Translations under genes and position numbers: made by a program | Shown: piece after piece, positions 1 through 8,814 of the stretch | How positions within the stretch are numbered: the first letter of the stretch is position 1 | Layout: every line of letters starts with the position of its first letter | The notes under the pieces: model-generated | Databases searched by the model: none | What the model was told of the DNA's origin: nothing | Seen by the model: the letters and a program-made list of their open reading frames with translations, nothing else | Source: a bacterium | Lineage (GTDB): Bacteria; Actinomycetota; Acidimicrobiia; UBA5794; ZC4RG35 | DNA: 8,819 nucleotides | Assembly (NCBI GenBank): GCA_028819835.1 | Contig: JAPPKR010000257.1 | Location: forward strand, 1-8,819 | Reading direction: 5' to 3'

Positions 1-33
1 AGAGAGCGGACCCCAACGCACCCTGGGAGACCA

Positions 34-50
34 TTATCGATAACTATACT
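34..50 (+). promoter_or_regulatory. Candidate promoter -10 box with adjacent palindromic operator for the regulator-aconitase operon
   Basis: TATACT at 45-50 matches the -10 consensus at five of six positions and lies 33 bases before the regulator's ATG. A perfect 10-bp palindrome, TTATCGATAA, occupies 34-43, one base upstream of the -10 box. A repressor bound there would block RNA polymerase, so autoregulation by the downstream regulator is a natural guess. No convincing -35 box is present; CTGGGA at 23-28 is only a weak candidate. The site differs from the SufR operator I recall from mycobacteria, so the link to this regulator is inference. Confidence 0.4.
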
Positions 51-83
51 CCTGGGCATCGTCCAGTCAGCCAAGGTGTTGTG

Positions 84-797
84 ATGTCGCAGTCGGTAGT
101 CGAGCAGCAGATCGCCGACTTGACCTCGGTGCTGGGAGACCCCACCCGCCGTGCGATCTACATCGCCGCCCGGGAATCGTCGGAGCCCCTCACGGTGGGC
201 AAGGTGGCCGAGTTGTTCGGCATCCACCGCAATCTAGCCCGCCACCACCTGGAGAAACTGACCGAAGAGGGGTATCTGCAGGTCGGCGCCCAGCCCTCCC
301 CCGCCATCAGAAGAGCGGGAAGACCCCCCAAGCACTATGAGTCGACCTCCCGCCACATCGAGATCACCTACCCGACCCTCAGATACGACCTGTTGGTGGA
401 ACTCCTCACCAAGATCGTCAGTCGCATCTCACCCGAACAACTCTCCGAGGTCGCCGAGGAGGTGGGACGCGAGTACGGCCAGGAGTTGGCCGACGAGATC
501 GGCACGCCCGAGGACGCCGGATACAAGGAGGCGGTGCGGGGAGTCATGGGAGCGATGAGCGGGATGGGATTCGCCATGAACCCCGACTGGGACGGCGGCC
601 GGCTACTCACCTATCACTGCCCCTTTGGCGAAGCAGCCCTTAGCAACCCCGAAGTGGTCTGCTCGCTGGACAGGGGAATCATTTCCGGGCTTTTCGAGGC
701 CATAGAGCGATGTTCGGAGACAGTCCTGCATCCCCACCGCGTTCGCCATGAGGACTGCGTGACGGAAATACCGGTCGAGATCACCGCCCGCTCCTGA
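84..797 (+). CDS. SufR-like winged-helix transcriptional regulator with four C-terminal cysteines
   Basis: Probable DNA-binding repressor that may sense iron-sulfur cluster status. Residues about 12-90 (counting from the GTG at 81) form an ArsR/SufR-type winged helix, with the recognition helix near [12 protein letters not shown] (49-60) and a wing containing GRPPKHYES. The C-terminal half carries Cys180 (in HCPF), Cys194, Cys211 and Cys226, spaced C-X13-C-X16-C-X14-C. As I recall, cyanobacterial SufR has C-X12-C-X13-C-X14-C, so the arrangement is similar but not identical. I chose ATG 84 over GTG 81 because AAGGTG at 73-78 then sits five bases upstream; the protein is 237 residues. Aconitase, an Fe-S enzyme, follows after 10 bases, which favours a role in Fe-S or iron-responsive control. 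The alternative is a related HTH regulator that binds a different ligand. The HTH call is firm and cluster binding is inferred. Confidence 0.85.
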   Translation: MSQSVVEQQIADLTSVLGDPTRRAIYIAARESSEPLTVGKVAELFGIHRNLARHHLEKLTEEGYLQVGAQPSPAIRRAGRPPKHYESTSRHIEITYPTLRYDLLVELLTKIVSRISPEQLSEVAEEVGREYGQELADEIGTPEDAGYKEAVRGVMGAMSGMGFAMNPDWDGGRLLTYHCPFGEAALSNPEVVCSLDRGIISGLFEAIERCSETVLHPHRVRHEDCVTEIPVEITARS

Positions 798-807
798 TTC
801 GGTCGGC

Positions 808-3474
<2,667 letters not shown>

Positions 3475-3502
3475 GAACATCCTGCCCGAACAAGCCCTCG
3501 GA

Positions 3503-3534
3503 GGGGACAGCACATCGACTCGTGTCCTGTCCCC
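3503..3534 (+). terminator. Candidate terminator hairpin after aconitase
   Basis: GGGGACAG at 3503-3510 pairs perfectly with CTGTCCCC at 3527-3534, giving an 8-bp GC-rich stem 28 bases after the aconitase stop. The 16-base loop holds a further CAC/GTG pairing. No U-run follows, so it is not a classical intrinsic terminator, but its position between convergent genes fits transcription ending there. Confidence 0.45.
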
Positions 3535-3561
3535 CCGAAGACTGAAGTCGTCGGTTGAGGT

Positions 3562-3574
3562 CCGCTTCTAGCGG
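3562..3574 (-). terminator. Small hairpin downstream of the first membrane-protein gene
   Basis: CCGCT at 3562-3566 and AGCGG at 3570-3574 form a perfect 5-bp stem with a 3-base loop, 12 bases past the minus-strand stop codon. No U-tract follows. It may help end minus-strand transcription in the convergent gap, but a stem this short could be chance. Confidence 0.25.
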
Positions 3575-3586
3575 CGATCCGGTCTG

Positions 3587-4312
3587 TCAGGAGGCGATTG
3601 CCAGGGTGTCGCTCTTCTTGATCAGAACTGCCCCGAACACGATGATCCAGACCACCTGGACCAGCGCAACGATGTTGCCTATGAGGAAGACAGCGAAGAC
3701 GCCGTCGCCCAGGAGCGGCGCCAGAAGCAGGAGGAAAGACCCCACTACCGCCGGGCCTATCACCAGCAGACCGGTCAGGAGGCTGTTTGAGCCCATCAGT
3801 TTTGCATTCATGATGGAAGTGGCGAAGAGAGCCACCCCAGCCAGGTTGAGAATGGTGGCAAAGACCGAGAAGGACCCTTCCATCACCAGGAACATCACGG
3901 CGGTGTCCAGGCCAGGGCCGGCTTCCAGGGCGCCAGCCGGGGCAAAATTGATGGTGGTGGCCAGCAGGAGACCCATGGCAAAGGACGCGGTGCGGACCGC
4001 CAGGGCAACCCCAAGGATCATCAACCCGGCTTTACGCAGGTGTGCACGACCATCGTCTGCCGACATGAATCGATCGACACACCAAAAGCCGAACAGGAGG
4101 CCGAAGGAGGCGATGAACCCTAAGTCGACCAACAGTTGGACGAACGTGCCGTTGGACGCAGCGGAGTGGACTCCTGCCTGCATCGCAGCCTGAGCGCCGT
4201 CGGCGTGGTCACTCGGGAAGCTTCCCGGCCGGCTTATGCTCACCACCAGATCCACCAACGGGCCGATCAGCAGGAGCAACCCGGCGATTTTGGCTGTTTT
4301 AGCGGTACTCAC
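3587..4312 (-). CDS. Six-helix integral membrane protein (DUF4386-like), copy A
   Basis: A 241-residue hydrophobic protein of unknown function. Likely membrane segments lie near residues 8-26, 58-78, 95-121, 147-168, 178-202 and 206-231. The N-terminal KTAKIAGLLLLIGPL resembles DUF4386-type proteins, but I assign that from memory of the family style only. Two blocks stand out because the paralogue at 5438-6157 keeps them: RPGSFPS (28-34), in the loop after helix 1, and DTAVMFLVMEG (136-146), at the start of helix 4. There is no recognisable catalytic or transport motif and no cleavable signal peptide is needed. The start is GTG at 4312, preceded by AAAGAGG with an 8-base spacer; no upstream ATG fits. 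The gene converges with aconitase and diverges from the cyclase. Confidence 0.85.
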   Translation of the reverse strand: MSTAKTAKIAGLLLLIGPLVDLVVSISRPGSFPSDHADGAQAAMQAGVHSAASNGTFVQLLVDLGFIASFGLLFGFWCVDRFMSADDGRAHLRKAGLMILGVALAVRTASFAMGLLLATTINFAPAGALEAGPGLDTAVMFLVMEGSFSVFATILNLAGVALFATSIMNAKLMGSNSLLTGLLVIGPAVVGSFLLLLAPLLGDGVFAVFLIGNIVALVQVVWIIVFGAVLIKKSDTLAIAS

Positions 4313-4320
4313 TTTATGAA

Positions 4321-4327
4321 CCTCTTT
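4321..4327 (-). promoter_or_regulatory. Ribosome binding site fixing the GTG start of membrane protein A
   Basis: Read on the minus strand, AAAGAGG lies eight bases before the GTG at 4312. It is the only purine-rich site near the start of this hydrophobic frame and supports the non-ATG start. Confidence 0.6.
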
Positions 4328-4340
4328 CCTTGTCCGTTAT

Positions 4341-4354
4341 CCGTCGCCTGACGG
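4341..4354. other. Short perfect hairpin in the leader of membrane protein A
   Basis: CCGTC (4341-4345) and GACGG (4350-4354) pair around a 4-base loop. An overlapping alternative pairs CGCC (4345-4348) with GGCG (4353-4356). It lies just upstream of the minus-strand ribosome binding site in the 246-base divergent gap. It could be an operator or a leader structure, or chance in GC-rich DNA. Confidence 0.25.
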
Positions 4355-4471
4355 CGCATTAACCAGCCGCAGCCTTCAATGAATGCTACACCGGAGACAG
4401 CGTTCACCGCGGGCATCCAGCCACCTCCATTGGGAAATCGGTGCGGTAAGGCGTAGTGGAGCCAAGGGCCC

Positions 4472-4500
4472 TTGTGAGCCGGCAGGACCTAGCCTATTGT
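4472..4500 (+). promoter_or_regulatory. Candidate sigma-70-type promoter for the cyclase gene
   Basis: TTGTGA (4472-4477) and TATTGT (4495-4500) are separated by exactly 17 bases, and each matches four of six consensus positions. Transcription would start near 4507, giving a leader of about 50 bases before the ATG at 4559. No other plus-strand promoter is evident in this divergent gap. Confidence 0.4.
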
Positions 4501-4545
4501 GGGGAGTTGAACCTCGGCCAGGAAGCCTTTCCATGCCGAGTCACA

Positions 4546-4551
4546 AAGGAG
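4546..4551 (+). promoter_or_regulatory. Ribosome binding site of the cyclase gene
   Basis: AAGGAG is placed seven bases before the ATG at 4559. This good Shine-Dalgarno match fixes the start. Confidence 0.75.
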
Positions 4552-4558
4552 CGAGGTA

Positions 4559-5368
4559 ATGACGGAAACGGATTTGAGAACTCTCACCGGGAGTACGGTC
4601 GTCGATCTGGCCCACTCGTGGTTCAAGGGCATGCCGGTCTCCCCCAACCAGCCCCCCTTCCAGTTGGCCATGGTCAAACGCCACGGTGACGACGTCAAGC
4701 CCGACGGTCAGTCGTCGGCCAGTGAGATATACACGTTGAGCGGGCATGTGGGTACCCACATCGACGGTATCTGCCATGTCTCCCAGGACGGTCTGATGCA
4801 TGGAGGGGTGGAACCCGTCGTGGCCTCGACCGGACAGGGATACACGGAGTTGGGGATGGAGACGGTGAAACCCTTCTTCTGCCGCGGAGTGTTCCTGGAT
4901 GTAGCCCGAGTCCACGCCATGGACCATCTGCCTCCCGCCTACGAGATCACGGCTGCGGATCTCACCGCAGCCGAGGAGGTTTCCGGGACGACGGTCCAGG
5001 CCGGCGACGTGGCCCTCCTCCACAGCGGATGGAACACCCTATGGGACGATCCGGTGGCATTCAGAGGTGACCACCACGGCACACCCGGACCGGGGATGGA
5101 GGCGGCCGATTGGCTGGCCCGCAGGGGCGTTAGAGCAGTTGGCGCAGAGACGATCGGCTTCGAGGTAATCACCCCGGAGGTCGGGCTGAGTTCTCTGCCC
5201 ATTCACCGGCGGCTGCTGGTGGAGGGGGGCATCTATCTCTTCGAGGTGATGAACCTGGGACGGCTGGCGGCCCTCGGGGTGGGAGAGTTCCTGTTCGTGG
5301 CCTGCCCCCTCAAGCTGGTGGGAGCCACCGGTTCGCCCGTCAGGCCGATCGCGGTGCTGTTCGATTGA
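4559..5368 (+). CDS. Cyclase family metal-dependent hydrolase (kynurenine formamidase/isatin hydrolase superfamily)
   Basis: A 269-residue cytoplasmic enzyme of the cyclase superfamily, whose members hydrolyse amide or lactam bonds, as in N-formylkynurenine or isatin, using bound divalent metal. The signature H-x-G-T-H-x-D-x-x-x-H is intact as His63, Gly65, Thr66, His67, Asp69 and His73 (HVGTHIDGICH). Other family marks are GDVALLHSGW (149-158), GPGMEAADWLARRGVRAVGAE (177-197), His216, Glu229 and the terminal GATGSPVRPIAV. The protein is longer than the roughly 210-residue KynB type and lacks the proline common in the D-x-P-x-H form of the motif, so it belongs to a longer subgroup with uncertain substrate. 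No tryptophan-degradation gene is adjacent, so a kynurenine role is not supported. It is flanked on both sides by paralogous membrane-protein genes on the opposite strand. Confidence 0.9.
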   Translation: MTETDLRTLTGSTVVDLAHSWFKGMPVSPNQPPFQLAMVKRHGDDVKPDGQSSASEIYTLSGHVGTHIDGICHVSQDGLMHGGVEPVVASTGQGYTELGMETVKPFFCRGVFLDVARVHAMDHLPPAYEITAADLTAAEEVSGTTVQAGDVALLHSGWNTLWDDPVAFRGDHHGTPGPGMEAADWLARRGVRAVGAETIGFEVITPEVGLSSLPIHRRLLVEGGIYLFEVMNLGRLAALGVGEFLFVACPLKLVGATGSPVRPIAVLFD

Positions 5369-5390
5369 AACTGCTCCGCATCGGCCTCAG

Positions 5391-5408
5391 GTCTTATCCG
5401 GTTAGGAC
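5391..5408 (+). terminator. Weak hairpin between the cyclase and membrane protein B
   Basis: GTCTTA (5391-5396) and TAGGAC (5403-5408) form a 6-bp stem with one G-T wobble and a 6-base loop, 22 bases after the cyclase stop. There is no U-run, so this is only a possible terminator for the convergent pair. Confidence 0.25.
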
Positions 5409-5437
5409 TCCAGGGAAGGAGGGGGTGGCGCAGGTTG

Positions 5438-6157
5438 CTACGACGTCGCGGGGAGCGAGTCACCCTTCCTGAGGAAAGCCAGCCCCAGCAAGACCATCCA
5501 GGCTACCGGAATCAAGGAAATGACATTTGCTGCGAGATACATGGAGAAGAGGCCCTCCTCCAGGACCGGCGCCATGAAAAAGAGAAGGGTGGCAACCACC
5601 GCCGGGATCACCGCCAGCAGGTACGCAAGAGGTTTATCCGCGCCGATCAATCCCGCGTCCATCATGGAAACGGCAAAGAGCGCAATCCCCATCACAATGA
5701 GAATGGTGCCGAAGATTGCCAGGGCCCCCTCCATCACCAGGAACATGACGGCGGTGTCCAGGGCGCCCGGCGGGGCTCCCGGGGCGATATACGAGGTGAT
5801 CAAGGCCATCACGAACCCCATTGCAACGCCCGCGGTGCGGACCGCTATGGCTACCCCGAACAGCAGCAGGCCGTATTTTCTCAGGTATCCCCGTCCGTCG
5901 GCGTCCCCCATGATTCGGCTGACGCCCCAGAATCCCAGCAACAGGCCTAAGGCGGCCAGGAACTCGACATCAACCAACAGGTGGACCATCGTGGGTCTGG
6001 CCGCGGAATCTTGGACCATCCCCTGCAACGTGGCTTGGGGGCCGTCAGGATGCTCCGACGGGAAACTGCCCGGCCGTAACATGTTCGCCAACACGTCTAC
6101 CAAGGGGCCGACAATCAACAGCCACCCTGTGACCCTTCTCAGTAATCCGGAGTTCAA
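5438..6157 (-). CDS. Six-helix integral membrane protein (DUF4386-like), copy B
   Basis: A paralogue of the protein at 3587-4312, about 45% identical by eye over its whole length. It has the same six hydrophobic segments and the shared blocks RPGSFPS (28-34) and DTAVMFLVMEG (134-144). Function is unknown. The frame is open to a TTG at 6184, but I place the start at the TTG at 6157. AGGAGG lies five bases before it, and the resulting 239-residue protein aligns with copy A from residue 1 without a gap to about residue 120. The main length difference is two residues lost in the loop before helix 4. The gene converges with the cyclase and diverges from the CoA-transferase. No clear minus-strand promoter is visible in the 184-base upstream gap. 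Confidence 0.85.
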   Translation of the reverse strand: MNSGLLRRVTGWLLIVGPLVDVLANMLRPGSFPSEHPDGPQATLQGMVQDSAARPTMVHLLVDVEFLAALGLLLGFWGVSRIMGDADGRGYLRKYGLLLFGVAIAVRTAGVAMGFVMALITSYIAPGAPPGALDTAVMFLVMEGALAIFGTILIVMGIALFAVSMMDAGLIGADKPLAYLLAVIPAVVATLLFFMAPVLEEGLFSMYLAANVISLIPVAWMVLLGLAFLRKGDSLPATS

Positions 6158-6162
6158 TGGTT

Positions 6163-6168
6163 CCTCCT
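6163..6168 (-). promoter_or_regulatory. Perfect Shine-Dalgarno setting a TTG start for membrane protein B
   Basis: On the minus strand AGGAGG is followed by a 5-base spacer and TTG at 6157. It lies inside the longer open frame, so it argues for the shorter protein. Confidence 0.75.
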
Positions 6169-6280
6169 GTATCGTTCCGACCAACCATGTCTACCCTAGT
6201 GACCCTTGTCCAGGCCGGCGAACAGCGGGTTCTACGTCAAGGAAGACCGTCGGGGCGCGATCCGTCCAACCCGGAGGCGG

Positions 6281-6318
6281 GTGCGGGCGATCAGCCGCCC
6301 GGTAAGGGACCGGAGTCC
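6281..6318. repeat. Copy 1 of a 38-bp imperfect direct repeat with hairpin core
   Basis: Matches 7551-7588 without gaps at 31 of 38 positions. The central CGGGCG/CGCCCG stem (6284-6289 with 6296-6301) encloses an ATCAGC loop. Read on the minus strand this copy ends ...PLPGG and a stop, mirroring the ...PMPGG end of the flavoprotein gene at copy 2. It lies 23 bases before the CoA-transferase start. Confidence 0.6.
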
Positions 6319-6341
6319 GGTTTGACGGCCAGGTTCCTGTC

Positions 6342-7535
6342 GTGAGTGGCCCCCTGGAAGGAATCCGCGTAATCGACATCGCCACCCTGTTCGCCGGGCC
6401 CACGGCGGCCACCGTCCTGGCCGACTACGGCGCCTCGGTGATCAAGGTGGAGCATCCCCGCGGAGACCCGGTCCGCGACCACGGACATTCCAAGGACGGG
6501 GTTGCCCTGTGGTGGAAGACACTCAATCGCAACAAGCAGGCCATCACGCTGAACCTCTCCACCCCTCAGGGGCAAGACCTGCTGCGGCGCTTGATCTCGG
6601 AAGCCGACGTGCTCATCGAGAACTTCCGGCCGGGAACACTCGAGCGCTGGAACCTGGCGCCCGACCTACTTACGGAGGAGAACCCGGGTCTGGTCATAGC
6701 CCGGGTGAGCGGGTTCGGCCAGTTCGGTCCTTACTCGCGCCGTCCGGGCTTCGGCACCCTGGCCGAAGCGATGAGCGGCTTCGCCTCCCTCACCGGCCAC
6801 CCGGACGGGCCCCCCACCCTCCCTCCCTTCGGGCTGGCCGACAGCATAGCCGGTCTGAGCGTTGCGGCCGCGGTGGTGATGGCCATCCTGCACCGGGACA
6901 GGAGAGAAGACGGTCGAGGACAGGTGATCGACTGCGCCATCATCGAACCGATCATGGCCATGCTGGGCCCTCATGCCCTGGTCTACGACCAACTGGGACT
7001 CATCCAGCCGCGCACCGGGAACCGGTCGACCGAAAACGCCCCCCGCAATACCTATCTGACCCGCGACAACCGGTGGGTGGCGGTCTCCACCAGCGCCCAG
7101 AGCATCGCCGAGCGGGTAATGCGCCTGGTCGGCTTTCCTGAACTGATCGAGGAGCCGTGGTTCTCCTCGGGACATGAACGCGCCAAGCGAGCGGACCTGC
7201 TCGACAAGTGCGTAGGGGACTGGATAGCCCAGCGAGACCTGAAGGAGGTGGTGGAGGAATTCACCGCCGCCCAGGCGGCCGTGGCCCCCATATACGACAT
7301 CTCCCAGATCATGGAGGATCCCCAGTACCAGGCGCTCGACTCCATCACCGAGGTGGATGATCCCGAGTTGGGGAGGATCAAGATGCAGAACATGCTGTTC
7401 CGGATGTCGGAGACCCCCGGCCGGATCCGTTGGAGCGGGCGCCCCCAGAGAGCGGACAACCGGCGGATCTACTGTGAGGAGTTGGGCCTCAGCGAGGAAG
7501 AGTTGGCTGAGTTGGCTGAGAAAGGAGTGGTGTGA
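6342..7535 (+). CDS. Family III (CaiB/BaiF) CoA-transferase
   Basis: A 397-residue cytoplasmic enzyme that moves CoA between carboxylic acids (formyl-CoA transferase, CaiB and BaiF are relatives). The family N-terminus GPLEGIRVIDIATLFAGPTA begins at residue 3 and is followed by ADYGASVIKVEHPRGDPVR, the DVLIENFRPGTLERW block (89-103) and GFGQFGPYSRRPGF (124-137). Asp167 in LADSIAG is in the position of the catalytic Asp169 of Frc and CaiB. The later RTGNRSTENAPRNTY block is also typical. Length is normal and the gene is intact. The start is GTG at 6342, with only a weak AGG eight bases upstream. No clear promoter is seen. The gene ends 25 bases from the convergent flavoprotein gene, which suggests shared work on a CoA ester. 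The acid substrate cannot be inferred. Confidence 0.95.
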   Translation: MSGPLEGIRVIDIATLFAGPTAATVLADYGASVIKVEHPRGDPVRDHGHSKDGVALWWKTLNRNKQAITLNLSTPQGQDLLRRLISEADVLIENFRPGTLERWNLAPDLLTEENPGLVIARVSGFGQFGPYSRRPGFGTLAEAMSGFASLTGHPDGPPTLPPFGLADSIAGLSVAAAVVMAILHRDRREDGRGQVIDCAIIEPIMAMLGPHALVYDQLGLIQPRTGNRSTENAPRNTYLTRDNRWVAVSTSAQSIAERVMRLVGFPELIEEPWFSSGHERAKRADLLDKCVGDWIAQRDLKEVVEEFTAAQAAVAPIYDISQIMEDPQYQALDSITEVDDPELGRIKMQNMLFRMSETPGRIRWSGRPQRADNRRIYCEELGLSEEELAELAEKGVV

Positions 7536-7550
7536 CTCAAGCCCCGGCCA

Positions 7551-7588
7551 GTGCTGGTGATCAGCCGCCGGGCATGGGATCGAAGTCC
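7551..7588. repeat. Copy 2 of the 38-bp imperfect direct repeat
   Basis: This copy spans the last codons and stop of the flavoprotein gene (minus strand) and most of the short gap after the CoA-transferase. The stem (7554-7559 with 7566-7571) is kept against copy 1: one G-C pair becomes a T-G wobble through changes on both arms, and a second pair becomes a wobble by one change. The hairpin could act as a terminator for the CoA-transferase transcript. Confidence 0.6.
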
Positions 7589-8814
7589 ATGCCCAGTTCG
7601 GCCCTGCCGAGATGTTCCTCCATCTCCGGCGCCTTGAAGATGATGGCGGTCTGCGCCAGCAGGTCCCGGTACATCCTCTCATACGGGCTGGCCGCCACGA
7701 TCCCGTGCGCCCCGGCCAGCCGGAAGGACTCCCGGGCCACTTCCTCGGTCATCCGCCGGACGTGATATAAGGCCATCAGGCTGATCCAGGCCCGCTTCTC
7801 CTGGGGGAAGTGGGGATCCGACAGCTTGGCGGCGGTGTCATACAGCACCGTGGACGCCGAACGCACCCAAAAGCTCATCCGCCCGTAGGTGGACTGGGCC
7901 CATCCCACGTCGGCGCGGGTCAGGGCCACTTGGCCTTTGATGGCTACCGCGATGCCGCCCTTGCGCTTGCGGAGGTACCCGGCCATGTAATCGAGGATCC
8001 GGCGGCAATGGCCCACCTGCATCCCACCGCCGGAGAGATTGAGCAGGCCGAACGCCATGTGCTGGACCTCCCCCTCGTCGTCGGTGAAGGTGGCCTGAGC
8101 CTGATCGAGATCCCGGACCATCGCATACCTGTCGGGCACGAAGGCGTTCTCGATGGTCACCGAATTGGTGGCCGTGCCCCGCAGGCCCATGGCGTTCCAG
8201 TCGTCGTGGATGATCATGCCGGGCGTTCCCACAGGAACGAACATCACCAACAGCTTCCGACCCACCAACTCACCCTCTTCGTCCACCACCGAGGCGATGG
8301 TTCCCACGTAGGTGGCGCCGTCGGAGTTGGTGGCGAACCCCACCCGGCCGCCGCCCAGCCATCCCCCGTCCACCCGATGGAACCGAGCCCCCACCTTGGT
8401 CACGTCCAACTCGTCGGGAGGCGCCGAAGCGGCTCCGCAGAACATGGACTGGTTCTCAGCGCAGTCCCGGAGCAGAGCCGCCATGTTCGGGTCACCGAAG
8501 GCATAGGGGCCGATCAGGTCGAGCGCCGACCAGTGCATGTTGGTACAGGCAGCGGACACCGGGTCGCCGTAGCCAATCACCTCCGCCACCTTGGTGCGGG
8601 TGGCGATGTTATGGCCGGGTCCCCCGAACTGCGGGTGGATGGCCATCGAAGGCACGCCGACCGACTTGAGGGCTGTCATGTTCTCGAACGGATAGCGGGA
8701 CTCCCGGTCGTTCCGGGCGGCTCTGCCGAAAAAGTCCTCCTCGCTGACCACCTTCTCTACAAGCTTGACGTAATCGTGATCGATCACGTCTGCGGATACA
8801 TTGTTCTCATTCAC
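7561..8814 (-). CDS. Acyl-CoA dehydrogenase superfamily flavoprotein, possibly of the DszC/HsaA monooxygenase-like branch
   Basis: A 417-residue FAD- or FMN-dependent enzyme of the acyl-CoA dehydrogenase fold. The N-terminal helical part contains LKSVGVPSMAIHPQFGGPG (49-67). The beta domain contains GGRVGFATNSDGATY (155-169) and DDWNAMGLRGTATNSVTIEN (204-223). The C-terminal helical domain contains LAGAHGIVAASPYERMYRD (367-385). Where classical dehydrogenases have an EGT-type motif with the catalytic glutamate, this protein reads IFKAPEMEEHLGRAELG, which looks more like the Acyl-CoA_dh_2 (DszC/HsaA) group. It could therefore be an oxygenase or another non-dehydrogenase member. The start is taken as GTG at 8814, five bases from the window edge; the frame is still open upstream, so a longer N-terminus is possible. 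It converges with the CoA-transferase. Confidence 0.87.
   Translation of the reverse strand: MNENNVSADVIDHDYVKLVEKVVSEEDFFGRAARNDRESRYPFENMTALKSVGVPSMAIHPQFGGPGHNIATRTKVAEVIGYGDPVSAACTNMHWSALDLIGPYAFGDPNMAALLRDCAENQSMFCGAASAPPDELDVTKVGARFHRVDGGWLGGGRVGFATNSDGATYVGTIASVVDEEGELVGRKLLVMFVPVGTPGMIIHDDWNAMGLRGTATNSVTIENAFVPDRYAMVRDLDQAQATFTDDEGEVQHMAFGLLNLSGGGMQVGHCRRILDYMAGYLRKRKGGIAVAIKGQVALTRADVGWAQSTYGRMSFWVRSASTVLYDTAAKLSDPHFPQEKRAWISLMALYHVRRMTEEVARESFRLAGAHGIVAASPYERMYRDLLAQTAIIFKAPEMEEHLGRAELGMDFDPMPGG

Noticed and set aside
3540..3549. Inverted repeat GACTGAAGTC
   Set aside because: The arms leave only a 2-base loop, so it cannot form a stable RNA hairpin, and 10 bases is easily chance.
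6235..6240. TTGACG on the minus strand as a -35 box for membrane protein B
   Set aside because: It matches the -35 consensus well, but no -10-like hexamer occurs 16-18 bases downstream.
5520..6305. Open plus-strand frame of 261 codons opposite membrane protein B
   Set aside because: It mirrors the hydrophobic coding strand. The Thr/Pro/Ser/Arg-rich product and the clear paralogy of the minus-strand protein show which strand is real. The same applies to the plus frame at 3555-4193 opposite copy A.
6291..6575. Minus-strand 94-codon frame ending in PLPGG and a stop
   Set aside because: Most of it lies antisense to the conserved CoA-transferase N-terminus, so it is not called as a gene. Only its last few codons, within the repeat, resemble the flavoprotein end; these are reported as a repeat.
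7500..7520. Tandem GTTGGCTGA-type repeat near the CoA-transferase 3' end
   Set aside because: It has only two units and simply encodes the ELAELAE helix of the C-terminus; nothing suggests slippage or regulation.
6666..7682. Open minus-strand frame of 338 codons across the CoA-transferase 3' half
   Set aside because: It shadows a well-conserved CoA-transferase, overlaps the flavoprotein gene's end, and has low-complexity Gly/His/Val-rich content with no recognisable motif.
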